From assembly GCF_030035605.1 (NCBI RefSeq), contig NZ_CP106736.1, positions 1,426,001 through 1,490,000 on the forward strand: a stretch of 64,000 nucleotides of DNA, in the 5' to 3' direction. Source of the DNA: Silvimonas soli. GTDB lineage: Bacteria > Pseudomonadota > Gammaproteobacteria > Burkholderiales > Chitinibacteraceae. A model generated the notes under the pieces. It made no database searches. It saw nothing but the letters and a program-made list of their open reading frames with translations, and had not been told where the DNA came from. A program made the position numbers and the translations under genes. This document shows positions 1 through 8,389 of this stretch, piece after piece; the stretch's first letter is position 1, and each line of letters opens with the position of its first letter.

Positions 1-1552
1 CTTCCACCGAAAAATACACATAACAAGGCACGGTTTCGTGCGACAGCCTGGTCAGTGGCTGGGCCGTGGCATAGCGCAGCAACGCGCCACCCAGACGTTG
101 CAGCACGGGCCAGATCAGCGCCGTACCGGACGGAATGGTGATGGGCTGTTCGGGCACCAGCACGGCGGTATCGCCTATCTGCAGCTGTAACTGGGTAGCG
201 GCAAAGTCCGGCAGCGGATGATGGCGTACATGATTATTGATAAATACAAAGCCGCCCTGCTCGTCGCCGCGTGCGCAGACGCGCAGTTGCGTAGCGTCGG
301 ATGGATCGGCTGGCGCGCCGTCGGCCAGTGTGGCTGGCAAGCGTGCCAGTTGCGCGCCATATGCCGCGACAAACTGGTGCAGCATACCCAAGTGGCCAAA
401 CGAGGGCCGAATCTGCCCATACTGACCCAGCGGCGCGTGAAAGTCGTAACCCAGCAGCGGCACGTCATTCGGGTAGCCAGTATCCTGGGTTTCATTCAGA
501 TAACCCGCGGCGCCAACCGGGTTGGTGCCGCCGTGATACATGTAATAACCGTACAGATTGGCGCCAGAGCCAATTTGCGTCAGCGCGGTCGCGTAGACAT
601 CTTGGGTGCTGATCACTGGTCGGCGGTGATAAGACATATGCATGCCACCGCCGGCTTCTGCCAGAAAGAACGGGTAATGCTGCGGGTCAATCTGCCCGGC
701 TGCCGGCGTGCCGCCGACGTTACCCATTTCACCAATCACCCGGCTGGTGTTAAACAAAAACACGCCGGATGCTGGCAGCGGCTCGCTACTGCCCTGCCAG
801 AAACCATCAGCATAGGCACCCGATAACGGCACCACTTCGCGCGCCGGGATATCCAGTGTCGGCCAGCCGGTAACGGTATACAGCGGTACTTTGAGGCCGC
901 TGGCGATAGCGATCCGTTTCAGTTCGGCAATGTGCTCGGCGCCGCAGGAAGGGCCAACACGGTCGTATTCGTTTTCAATCTGCACGGCCATCACCGGGCC
1001 GCCGTCTTGCCACATCAAACCCGCCACTTGCTCGCCGATGGCGCCGTACAGGCGTTCAACATGAGCCAGATAAGCTGGCGCGTTGGTACGCAAGTCGGTC
1101 GCTGGCAAAGTGTTGATCAGCCAGTCCGGAAAGCCACCGTAGCGCGCTTCGCCATGCACCCACGGCCCGACACGCAGCGAGAACAACATGCCCAGCTCCC
1201 CAACCAGTTGCACAAAGTGGCGCAGGTCTTTGTTGTCCGACCAGTCAAACTGGCCAGGCTGGGCCTCATGGTGATTCCAGAATACATACGACGCCACAAT
1301 CTGGATGCCACCGGCACGCATCTTGCGCAGTTCGGTTGCCCATTGCGCCCGTGGAAAGCGCGAGTAATGAAACTCGCCCATCACCGGCAGCCACGGCTGA
1401 TCGTCGCGGACCAGGTAGCGACTATTGATGGCGAGCGAGCCCTGAGGACCGGTGTGCCAGTCTTGCCGCAAAAAGCCGATCTCGGGCGCTGCAGCCTGCG
1501 CCGCCAAAGTCAGCTTGACCTGATTGTGTGGCCGGAAAGTCACTGGTGCCAT
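1..1552 (-). CDS. GH35 family beta-galactosidase (3' end beyond window)
   Basis: This gene encodes a glycoside hydrolase that should release terminal beta-galactose from oligo- or polysaccharides. It has no stop before the window edge, so only about 517 N-terminal residues are seen. GH35 hallmarks read directly from the reverse strand are GEFHYSRFP near residue 58, YVFWNHHE near residue 90, and VQIENEY near residue 190, whose first Glu after Ile is the family acid/base. A later AEAGGGMHMSYH segment is the probable nucleophile region, followed by YMYHGGTN. No signal peptide is evident, suggesting an intracellular enzyme. The start is uncertain: ATG at 1552 has AGGAAG directly against it, so the GTG at 1543 is a plausible alternative with better spacing. 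It is divergent from a LacI-family regulator, and the galactose product could feed GalK/GalT at 26-28 kb (inference). Confidence 0.85.
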   Translation of the reverse strand, partial: MAPVTFRPHNQVKLTLAAQAAAPEIGFLRQDWHTGPQGSLAINSRYLVRDDQPWLPVMGEFHYSRFPRAQWATELRKMRAGGIQIVASYVFWNHHEAQPGQFDWSDNKDLRHFVQLVGELGMLFSLRVGPWVHGEARYGGFPDWLINTLPATDLRTNAPAYLAHVERLYGAIGEQVAGLMWQDGGPVMAVQIENEYDRVGPSCGAEHIAELKRIAIASGLKVPLYTVTGWPTLDIPAREVVPLSGAYADGFWQGSSEPLPASGVFLFNTSRVIGEMGNVGGTPAAGQIDPQHYPFFLAEAGGGMHMSYHRRPVISTQDVYATALTQIGSGANLYGYYMYHGGTNPVGAAGYLNETQDTGYPNDVPLLGYDFHAPLGQYGQIRPSFGHLGMLHQFVAAYGAQLARLPATLADGAPADPSDATQLRVCARGDEQGGFVFINNHVRHHPLPDFAATQLQLQIGDTAVLVPEQPITIPSGTALIWPVLQRLGGALLRYATAQPLTRLSHETVPCYVYFSVE

Positions 1553-1649
1553 CTTCCTGTTGTGTAGTTTTATTTTTCCTGCTTCATGCAGCCACCCGTC
1601 CAACAAGCCATTTTGCTGGCCTGCAGCAATATTCGAGATGCCACACCAA

Positions 1650-1669
1650 AAATTTAAACGCTTAAATTT
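1650..1669. promoter_or_regulatory. LacI-type operator-like palindrome 1
   Basis: Arms AAATTTAA and TTAAATTT are perfect inverted repeats around an ACGC centre, with the dyad axis inside the central CG. A central CG flanked by A/T-rich arms is typical of LacI/GalR-family operators. It lies about 100 bases upstream of the GH35 start. Confidence 0.55.
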
Positions 1670-1672
1670 GTA

Positions 1673-1686
1673 GTTAAACGTTTTAC
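1673..1686. promoter_or_regulatory. LacI-type operator-like palindrome 2
   Basis: The sequence GTTAAACGTTTTAC is a CG-centred dyad with one mismatched pair (T opposite T). It sits 20 bases from palindrome 1, centre to centre, roughly two helical turns, so the two could be occupied side by side. Confidence 0.5.
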
Positions 1687-1896
1687 CTACTTTCAATTTC
1701 TCAGCATGGGCATGTTGTCGCAATAAGGCCTTACCCTCATATTCACAAAAATCGTGCGGCGACCCTGACAAATTGCACCACATTGGCCTGTGGCATGGCA
1801 AAACAGACATGTATCGCAATACATACAATGCGACAACTGAGGCAAAGACGAGCAGCCGGAGGCAAATTGACAAGGATGTTGTACTCTGATTTGATA

Positions 1897-1912
1897 GATT
1901 AATCGTTTAATC
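1897..1912. promoter_or_regulatory. LacI-type operator-like palindrome 3
   Basis: The sequence GATTAATCGTTTAATC is a CG-centred dyad whose only unpaired positions are the two bases flanking the CG. It lies about 85 bases upstream of the regulator start, a position expected for autoregulation or for looping to sites 1 and 2. Confidence 0.5.
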
Positions 1913-1994
1913 AATGATGATTTACTAATGCTGTGGGCTTGGGCATCTGCCGGACACAGCCAGTCACCGGTCAGGGAACAGGCTCACATCACCT

Positions 1995-3023
1995 ATGGCA
2001 ACACTGGCAGAAATCGCCCGGCGGGCAGGCGTTACCACCGCAACCGTCTCCAATGTCTTGCGCGGCCGCGGCAAAGTGGGCGAAGACACGCGACGGCGAG
2101 TATTGGCGCTGGCCGAGGAAGTAGGTTATCGACCCAACCTGAACGCCCGTGCCCTGGTTGAAGGCCGCCCGTTGACGCTGGCCCTGGTGGTCTCCAGCAT
2201 TGCCAACCCGTTTTATCCGGAATTCGCTTTGGCCGCCGAACAGGCTGCGCGCAAGCAGGGTTACTTTCTGATTGTGTGCAACACCAATGACGATGCGGAA
2301 CTGGAGCGCGCTTATCTGGACCAGGTCGGAGGCTCACTGGCGCACGGCGTGCTGGTGATGAATGCGGATTTTGTGGAACAGGATGTGTTGCTGGCGGCCG
2401 AACGTCGCGGCACGCCTGTGGTGCTGTGCATGTGGGAGCGACCCGAGCAGCCGCCCGCCCTGCCCTCGATTGCCGTCGATTTTTACCGTGCTGGCGAAAT
2501 CGCTGCTGAACACCTGCTGGCGCTAGGCCACCGCCAGGTGGGCGCAGTCGTAGGCAGCGAACGCAACGGTAACCATATCTGGCGTTATCGTGGTTTTGCC
2601 GACGCCATCGCCCGCGCCGGAATCGATAACTTGGCTGAAAACACCTGTTTTGGCCACGACACCATTGAAGCCGGGCATGACGCCGCGCGCCAGTTATTGT
2701 CCAGCTCGTCGCGACCGACTGCCATTTTTGTTTCCAACGACCTGCCCGCCATTGGCGTACTGCAAATGGCGGCGGATATGGGCGTACGCGTGCCGGATGA
2801 CTTGTCGGTGATCGGCATTACCGATATCAACCTGGCGCATCAGATCCGTCCCGCCTTGAGTACCGTAGCGGTGCCCACGCAAGAAGCCGCAGAGATGGCG
2901 GTCAACCTGCTGCTAAGCCTGATCAAAGGCAAACCCGGTGACGGCGCCCGCCCCATGCTGGTGACATCTAAACCGACCTTGGTGGCACGCACCTCCACCG
3001 GGCCGGTGCCAGACAAAACCTAG
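1995..3023 (+). CDS. LacI/GalR-family transcriptional regulator
   Basis: This 342-residue protein has the full family architecture. An N-terminal helix-turn-helix (MATLAEIARRAGVTTATVSN, residues 1-20) is followed by the hinge helix ending near residue 55 (GYRPNLNARAL), then a periplasmic-binding-protein-like effector domain (LALVVSSIANPFYPE near 67, and ISVIGITDI-type segments near 275). It probably represses the divergent GH35 gene through the three CG-centred palindromes in the shared upstream region. The effector is likely a sugar, perhaps galactose or a galactoside, judged only from the neighbour. No terminator is visible before the convergent DUF1501 gene 31 bases downstream. Confidence 0.92.
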   Translation: MATLAEIARRAGVTTATVSNVLRGRGKVGEDTRRRVLALAEEVGYRPNLNARALVEGRPLTLALVVSSIANPFYPEFALAAEQAARKQGYFLIVCNTNDDAELERAYLDQVGGSLAHGVLVMNADFVEQDVLLAAERRGTPVVLCMWERPEQPPALPSIAVDFYRAGEIAAEHLLALGHRQVGAVVGSERNGNHIWRYRGFADAIARAGIDNLAENTCFGHDTIEAGHDAARQLLSSSSRPTAIFVSNDLPAIGVLQMAADMGVRVPDDLSVIGITDINLAHQIRPALSTVAVPTQEAAEMAVNLLLSLIKGKPGDGARPMLVTSKPTLVARTSTGPVPDKT

Positions 3024-3054
3024 CGCAGACTGCTACTGCTCACCGTCCGCCAGA

Positions 3055-4434
3055 TCAGGTCAGAAATCCCAGATTGCGCGTGCTGTAGTTGGCAATGTTT
3101 GGCACTACCAGTGGCATATCGCTATCGCTCACGCCCATCCATGTAGCCAGCGTAGCGGCCAGTTGGTCAACTGCCGTTGTGGGCAGCAGGCGGCCTTGAC
3201 CGACGTCGTCCGGGCCATTCACTGCCACAGCGGGCAAGGTGCCATAAAAATCACCGCCTTTGACCGCGCCGCCCAGCACAAAGTGATAGCTGCCCCAACC
3301 ATGATCCGAACCGTCGCCGTTGGATGACAAGGTCCGGCCAAAATCAGAGGCGGTAAATGCAGTCACTTTGTCGGCAACGCCCAGCTCCACGGTCGCGTTG
3401 TAAAAACTGTTCAAGGCGTTGGCTACCGTGGTCAACAGACCGGGATGCAGGTTAACCAGGTTGCTATGCAGGTCAAACCCGCCGACTGATACAAAAAACA
3501 CTTGCCGGCTGGCGCCCAGGGCCGAGCGTGCGGCGATCAGTTCGGCCACCATTTTCAACTGGTTTGCCAGCCCGTTGGAGCTATCAAACGAGGTGGTCAA
3601 ACTCACGCCGGATAGCGCGCCGGACAAGGTGCCCTGCGCGGCAATGGCTCGGCTGACAATGCGGTTTTGCTCTAACTCAATCAAATGACTGCGCGGCGCG
3701 GTAATCAGGCTTTGCAAGGCGGCACTACATGCGGTGGAACCAAACAGCGGTTTTTTGATGCCATTGACGGGCGCTGCGCCAGAGGGCGACATCTGGTATT
3801 GCACTGCCTGCTTGCCAGACATGAACACCGCGTTGCCGGAAACGTTGATACAGGTAAAGGTCGACGTGCTGTTGCTGTTCAGGAACAAATCGCCAATGCG
3901 CCCGCCCCAGCCACTGGTGGCCCCTTCCGGCAGCGATGACTGCCACACGCTTTGTTGATCATTATGCGAAAACAATTTTGGCGGCAAACGGGCGGTGCCC
4001 GCCTTGTATTGGGCCAGCGTCACCGGCTGCACCAGCGTGCCAATATTGAGCATGACACCCAATTTGCCTGCATCAAACAGGGGTTTAAGTGGTGCAAGCG
4101 TTGGGGCCAAAGCCATTTGCCGACCGCCAGGCAAGGGCGTAACCGGCGTCAATGCAGTTGCCGCCAGTTGGGTGCGGTCAATCGCCAAGGTCTGGCGGAT
4201 GCTCTGGTAAGCGGTATAGCTGGCCTGATCATAGGGGATCAGGGTGTTGCCGTAATCATTGCCGCCGTACAGAAACACACAGACCAGCGCGCGGTAATCG
4301 CCCGGAGTGGTGGCCGCAGCAGCTTCGCCTATCGCCGCCAGGTTGAGCGCCCACGGCGTAGCCATTCCGGCCAGACCCAAGGCAGAGGTGCGGCGCAGAA
4401 ATTCCCGGCGGGTAATTTGATCAAGCTTGGACAT
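3055..4434 (-). CDS. DUF1501 family Tat-exported protein
   Basis: This 459-residue protein has a twin-arginine signal near its start (ITRREFLRR, then a hydrophobic stretch ending AIGEAAAA), so it should be exported folded. The remainder matches the DUF1501 family, a sulfatase/alkaline-phosphatase-fold group: FLYGGNDYGNTLIP, SDFGRTLSSNGDGSDHGWGS and a late VGGFDLHSN segment. Function is unknown for the family. The start at 4434 was chosen over a longer in-frame start at 4470 because it places the RR motif at the N-terminus and avoids overlap with the upstream gene. It lies 8 bases after the DUF1800 gene; these two families are commonly paired, so they probably act together at the cell surface or in the periplasm. 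Confidence 0.88.
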   Translation of the reverse strand: MSKLDQITRREFLRRTSALGLAGMATPWALNLAAIGEAAAATTPGDYRALVCVFLYGGNDYGNTLIPYDQASYTAYQSIRQTLAIDRTQLAATALTPVTPLPGGRQMALAPTLAPLKPLFDAGKLGVMLNIGTLVQPVTLAQYKAGTARLPPKLFSHNDQQSVWQSSLPEGATSGWGGRIGDLFLNSNSTSTFTCINVSGNAVFMSGKQAVQYQMSPSGAAPVNGIKKPLFGSTACSAALQSLITAPRSHLIELEQNRIVSRAIAAQGTLSGALSGVSLTTSFDSSNGLANQLKMVAELIAARSALGASRQVFFVSVGGFDLHSNLVNLHPGLLTTVANALNSFYNATVELGVADKVTAFTASDFGRTLSSNGDGSDHGWGSYHFVLGGAVKGGDFYGTLPAVAVNGPDDVGQGRLLPTTAVDQLAATLATWMGVSDSDMPLVVPNIANYSTRNLGFLT

Positions 4435-4442
4435 GACTGAGC

Positions 4443-6143
4443 TCACTTCTGCACAAGGTATTCGGGGCACACCATCACCAGCAAAATGGCCGCCTGCACC
4501 CGAGCCAACTGGCCCGCGCTGGTGCTCGTTGAAATGCTGGACACGGCTGTGGTGATAGTGGCAACGGTGTCGGCGCTCAAGCCGTTGCAGGCCAGTAGCA
4601 GGGCATAGCGCTGGACAAGGGCATTGGCATCGACGGCCAGCAACAGCTCGGCGCTATAGCCAGGCACCACATCCGCGACACCTTTGGTCACGGCGTTCTG
4701 CATAAAATTGATATACCCGACCACCGTCGATTCGTTAGTGATCTGCAGTTCCGGACTGGTGAGATTGAGTGTTCCCAACTGGCTATCTGGCGGCACGTAA
4801 CCGGGGCGGAAAAAATTGAAGACGGACGGTGAGCGCAATGGGCTCATGCCCAATTTGCTGGCGGGGTCAGACAGATCACCAATACCCCATTTGCCGGTAG
4901 CGGTGGTGGCATTGAACGTCCGTGCCCATTGCACAAAGCGAATGACCGGCTCGCGCAATTTGCCACTAGTGGTGTGGGCCGGATCAGGCGTGGCGCGGGC
5001 CTCGGTATCGAGCAAGATGGCTTTGATGACCGCTTTCAGATCCCCACGCACGCCTGCGCCGTTGTTGGCAAATACCGTCGCCACACGCTGGATATAAGCC
5101 GGGCTGGGGTTGCTGCAAACCAGCCGCTGAATCAGCTGGCGACTGATAAACGGGGCGGTATTCTGGTGGCTGGCCAGTGCGTCGAGCACTTGTCCCATGG
5201 CTGTGGCAGCGTCAGTTCCCGCTGCGATGTTGATACCCAATAGCGACTTGGCGGTACTGTCATGGCGGCTGGCCGTATTGACCATGGGCGTGCGCACGAA
5301 AGCCGGATCAAGGTTATTGGCGCCACTGGCATCCCACCCGGTAAAGACGCTGGCCAGCGTGGTGATGGTGGTCTGGTCATAAGTCGGAATCGGCTGGCCC
5401 TGGCCGTCCAGTTGCAAGCTGCCATCCGGATTAAGCAGATACAAGCCAATCGACATCAACTGCATGACTTCGCGGGCGAAATTCTCATCCGGTTGCCTGC
5501 CAGTTGCAGGATTCCCCTTCTGATTGCCACGCATATTCAGATAACTGCCCATGCCGACGCTGAGCGCCACCGCCTGCAACAACTGGCGATATGTGCCGAA
5601 TGCGTTGGCTTCAAGCAGGTCGACGTAGGCCGCGACCGTGAATTGCGGCCACGCAATCGGCAACCCGATTAACGACACCACAAATATTTCGGAATACGCC
5701 AAGACCATGCGCTGGCGCAGCACATCCGGCGAGCTGATGAGTTTGTGCCACAGGCTGTTGTCGATGCCGCCGCTCGAATAAAGATTAGCGACCACGTTAT
5801 AGCCATTGGCCACCATCCAGTCGTAATGCCCCTGGCTGGTTGGCAAGGCCATTTGCGCATCGAGCCAGGCGCTTGTTCCTTGCGTCCGTACCTGGCTGAG
5901 CAGATCGTCGGACGCACCAAAACCCGCCTGGCTGAGCAAACGGGAGGCATCTGCACTGGTAACAGGCGCAGCCGAGGGAGTCGGGGTAGCAGCAACAGTG
6001 TCCGAACTACCGCCACCGCCGCCTCCGCAAGCACTCAACAAAGCAGCACCCGCGGCCAGGGCCATCGCCGCTAGCGGATCAAACCCGGCATGGTCGACAT
6101 CAGTTTCGACGCCTGGTGAGGCATCTTCTTGCAAAATGGACAT
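4443..6143 (-). CDS. DUF1800 family lipoprotein
   Basis: This 566-residue protein matches the DUF1800 family (ASRLLSQAGFGAS near 64, NFAREVMQLMSIGLY near 225, FVQWARTF near 400, SVFNFFRPGY near 440). The N-terminus has a hydrophobic segment ending LLSAC, so Cys39 is a likely lipidation site, followed by a Gly/Ser-rich linker. The region before the hydrophobic segment is acidic rather than basic, which is odd for a lipoprotein signal, so the anchor is not certain. A GAGGG ribosome-binding site precedes the ATG. It forms a two-gene unit with the downstream DUF1501 protein. Biochemical function is not known. Confidence 0.88.
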   Translation of the reverse strand: MSILQEDASPGVETDVDHAGFDPLAAMALAAGAALLSACGGGGGGSSDTVAATPTPSAAPVTSADASRLLSQAGFGASDDLLSQVRTQGTSAWLDAQMALPTSQGHYDWMVANGYNVVANLYSSGGIDNSLWHKLISSPDVLRQRMVLAYSEIFVVSLIGLPIAWPQFTVAAYVDLLEANAFGTYRQLLQAVALSVGMGSYLNMRGNQKGNPATGRQPDENFAREVMQLMSIGLYLLNPDGSLQLDGQGQPIPTYDQTTITTLASVFTGWDASGANNLDPAFVRTPMVNTASRHDSTAKSLLGINIAAGTDAATAMGQVLDALASHQNTAPFISRQLIQRLVCSNPSPAYIQRVATVFANNGAGVRGDLKAVIKAILLDTEARATPDPAHTTSGKLREPVIRFVQWARTFNATTATGKWGIGDLSDPASKLGMSPLRSPSVFNFFRPGYVPPDSQLGTLNLTSPELQITNESTVVGYINFMQNAVTKGVADVVPGYSAELLLAVDANALVQRYALLLACNGLSADTVATITTAVSSISTSTSAGQLARVQAAILLVMVCPEYLVQK

Positions 6144-6556
6144 TTAACCCTCGACAGACGCGAATGATTCCAGGCGGCAATTCGTGCCTGCGCATCATAG
6201 GTTTGAAGGGGTAAATGCATTGCGCGGGTTCGCCCATCGGTTGTTTCTGGCAGACCAAAAACAAAAACCCGTATCCGGCTCACCACACCAGCATGGCGAT
6301 GCTGTCGGCGGGTCGTTCAGGTTCATGAGCGCAGAGTGCGGAAGATTGCGATATAGATCCGCCGAGAAACCATGCGGGCAAGACAGCCAACACTTTCGGC
6401 AAATGGCATTAGCACGTCTCTGGATGGACGCGAAGTGGCAGTGCATCCGCAAGCCGACCGACTGTGGCAAGTCCAGGCCGCGCTACAGCCATACATATCA
6501 CGAACTAGCGCGCAGGGCCGACCACGCGGCTGACTCAGGCCCTGAGCGTTGGCCGA
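6144..6556. other. Gene-free stretch upstream of the DUF1800 gene
   Basis: No ORF with plausible protein composition, RNA gene or strong hairpin was found in these 413 bases. The part nearest 6143 must hold the promoter for the DUF1800-DUF1501 pair. Possible reading frames here lack ribosome-binding sites and look random. Confidence 0.5.
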
Positions 6557-6862
6557 TTACTCAGCCAACCGGGCCGCAGCATCAAGTAACTCTTCCGGGG
6601 TAAAACCGGAGGCGGCGACTTTGGCCAGTATCTGCTCACGGGCCTCACGCTTGCGGCGCAACAGGTCAATACGCGACGACAATTCTGCTTCATGGGCCTT
6701 TTTACGGGCCAGCAAGGTATCGCCACCTTCTTGCTGCGCGCGTTCTGTCGCCTGAGCTGCTGGCTCGTTGGAAGACGGTGCTGAATCGCCAAACAGTCTG
6801 GCCAGTGCAATACGCGCTTCAGCTGCGGCACGCGGATCGGGGGAATGGGATTTATCTTTCAT
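6557..6862 (-). CDS. Small charged, probably helical protein of unknown function
   Basis: This 101-residue protein is rich in Ala, Glu, Arg and Lys. Residues 40-85 alternate acidic and basic residues (AHEAELSSRIDLLRRKREAR) in a pattern expected for a long helix or coiled coil. The N-terminus (MKDKSHSPDPRAAAEARIAL) is polar with no signal peptide. I do not recognise a family. Codon use and composition look like a real gene and there is a purine-rich stretch before the ATG. It stands alone, with no obvious operon partner. Confidence 0.6.
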   Translation of the reverse strand: MKDKSHSPDPRAAAEARIALARLFGDSAPSSNEPAAQATERAQQEGGDTLLARKKAHEAELSSRIDLLRRKREAREQILAKVAASGFTPEELLDAAARLAE

Positions 6863-7326
6863 TTGCTCTTTTGCGGATCAGCAATGGCGCGGGGTTGGTG
6901 ATTGATTCAATGCATATACAAGAGATATACAATTCAAATACATCAATCGGCCACACAAGCCATATTGTCAAACGGAACTACGTCGAGGATAGAACCAGTT
7001 CATTCAAAATATCGGTGCGGCGATATGGATATCAAGTGAGCAAATCACTTGTAATTACAGATATGTGACCGAAATCGCCAAAATATTGCCAACAACAGGG
7101 CAGCCGTGTTGTTGCGGCGTTAAAAGCGCATCACTGAACGATCAAGTGCGTCGACATCAAGATATAAACCGGCTCGTTCTAGTATTCCGCTGTGTAATCA
7201 CAAATGTGCGGAGGGTGAACCTGAGATCATCCTACCACGTGTCATATTTCCTTACACGCTTGGTTCGTACGCGCCGGGCATGAATATATCGTTCAATGCC
7301 GCAGCAGCTTCTAACCAAGCGCAAAC
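6863..7326. other. AT-rich gene-free stretch with an inverted repeat
   Basis: These 464 bases are visibly more AT-rich than the surroundings and contain only short, compositionally poor ORFs. A perfect 7-base inverted repeat lies at 7033-7051 (CAAGTGA, spacer GCAAA, TCACTTG). No terminator run of T follows either arm. The stretch may hold the promoter of the small gene to its left, or be a relic of inserted DNA. Confidence 0.5.
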
Positions 7327-7752
7327 TCATGCCTCCAGCCGTGCATCCATGGTGATTTTTGCATTTAACAATTTACTCACCGGGCAACCTGCCTTGGCAG
7401 CATTGGCGGCCTTTTCAAAGGCCTCCTGACTCGCGCCAGGTATCTTGACTACTACATCCAGATGCACTGCAGTGATGGTAAAACCGCTGTCATCTTTATC
7501 CAGCGTCACTGTTGCTTTGGTGGCGATGCTGTCGGCTACCATGCCAGCCTCGCCTAATTGCAACGACAACGCCATCGAGAAACATCCTGCATGCGCGGCG
7601 CCAATCAGTTCTTCCGGATTCGTGCCAGGGCCACCTTCAAAGCGCGCCTTGAAACCGTAGGGTGCATCATTGAGCACGCCACTTTGAGTGGATATCGATC
7701 CAATGCCATCTTTGATTGCGCCTTGCCACTTCGCGGAACCGCTCTTTTGCAT
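7327..7752 (-). CDS. osmC: OsmC family peroxiredoxin
   Basis: This 141-residue protein is an OsmC-type thiol peroxidase that reduces organic hydroperoxides in the cytoplasm. Two family cysteines are visible, in AHAGCFSMAL near residue 58 and AGCPVSKLL near 123, with the NPEELIGAAHAGC motif intact. Length matches the OsmC subgroup. The start at 7752 was chosen over a longer frame because MQKSGSAKWQG is the normal OsmC N-terminus and a GGAGAA site lies 5 bases upstream. It is monocistronic, with a terminator-like hairpin of the preceding gene upstream. Confidence 0.92.
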   Translation of the reverse strand: MQKSGSAKWQGAIKDGIGSISTQSGVLNDAPYGFKARFEGGPGTNPEELIGAAHAGCFSMALSLQLGEAGMVADSIATKATVTLDKDDSGFTITAVHLDVVVKIPGASQEAFEKAANAAKAGCPVSKLLNAKITMDARLEA

Positions 7753-7875
7753 GATGCTTCTCCAGGATGGTTGCAGCAGTCGTACTGTGACGGTGTAGAG
7801 GCGATTGAGTTCACCATGCAATGAAGATAGCTTGGCCGGTTGAGTCAAAATCAGACAAGCACTGACACGCATGCA

Positions 7876-7903
7876 CAAAAAAACCGCCCAAAGGCGGCTT
7901 TTT
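7876..7903 (-). terminator. Rho-independent terminator after the small secreted protein gene
   Basis: Read on the minus strand, GCCGCC, loop TTTG, GGCGGT is followed by a run of seven T. It lies 20 bases past the stop of the gene at 7924-8358. The A-tract on the other side could make it weakly bidirectional. Confidence 0.8.
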
Positions 7904-7923
7904 CTGGCGCTCGGCAGAAATGC

Positions 7924-8358
7924 TTAGTGCATTTTGACCACAGTACCCTTGAGCGCAACGCCCGCAATCAAGCCACCTGCATGGCATTCGTACTGGGTTG
8001 CGCTTTTGAATTCTTCCTTTTTGTAATAACTGCTGATCCCGACCACAGCGTTGCCGCCTTCGGTTTTGGCGCGGTCGCGCAGTTCGATCAACGCCGACAA
8101 CATGACCCAACGGCAAGCCTCTTCATCCGTCTTGTTAAATGCGTTGGTCTTTTTGTTGGTGACAAATTCACCCAGATTTTGCTTGGGTACTGCTTTTTGG
8201 TCGGCAAAGAAGAACTTCACATCCGAACCGACCTTGTCAGCGAAATCCGGGCTATTGAGCACATCCTGAATCGGCAGTTTGTATTCGGTATCGCGGGCTT
8301 GCGCGACTTGAGACAGGCAGGCAATAACCAATACGGCGAGAGCGGCTTTTTTGAACAT
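7924..8358 (-). CDS. Small secreted protein of unknown function
   Basis: This 144-residue protein has a clear Sec signal peptide (MFKKAALAVLVIACLSQVAQA, cleavage after residue 21). The mature part contains two cysteines (EEACRW and YECHAGG), which could form a disulfide, and the segment RAKTEGGNAVVGISSYYKKEEF. This resembles small periplasmic proteins often mislabelled in databases as excinuclease ATPase subunits; no nuclease or ATPase motif is present. It is followed by a strong terminator and lies just downstream of the aryl polyene cluster on the same strand, 31 bases past its last stop, but probably has its own role. Confidence 0.75.
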   Translation of the reverse strand: MFKKAALAVLVIACLSQVAQARDTEYKLPIQDVLNSPDFADKVGSDVKFFFADQKAVPKQNLGEFVTNKKTNAFNKTDEEACRWVMLSALIELRDRAKTEGGNAVVGISSYYKKEEFKSATQYECHAGGLIAGVALKGTVVKMH

Positions 8359-8389
8359 TTTTCCCCCGGGTCAATCCAGACAAATTAAA

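Larger units (their letters stand above)
1553..1994. promoter_or_regulatory. Divergent regulatory region between GH35 gene and LacI-type regulator
   Basis: This 442-base gap separates two divergently transcribed genes and holds no convincing ORF. It is AT-rich in two places and carries three CG-centred palindromes (listed separately) of the kind bound by LacI/PurR-family proteins. Two sites lie about 100-140 bases upstream of the GH35 start and one about 80-100 bases upstream of the regulator start. This layout fits repression of the glycosidase plus autoregulation, which is inferred from position only. Confidence 0.65.

Noticed and set aside
218..1567. Long plus-strand ORFs of 202 and 211 codons
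   Set aside because: They lie antisense to the GH35 gene, whose minus-strand product carries clear GH35 motifs; they have no ribosome-binding site or family signal.
6184..6603. 139-codon plus ORF in the gene-free stretch
   Set aside because: It runs into the small coiled-coil gene on the other strand, lacks a ribosome-binding site and has no recognisable motif.
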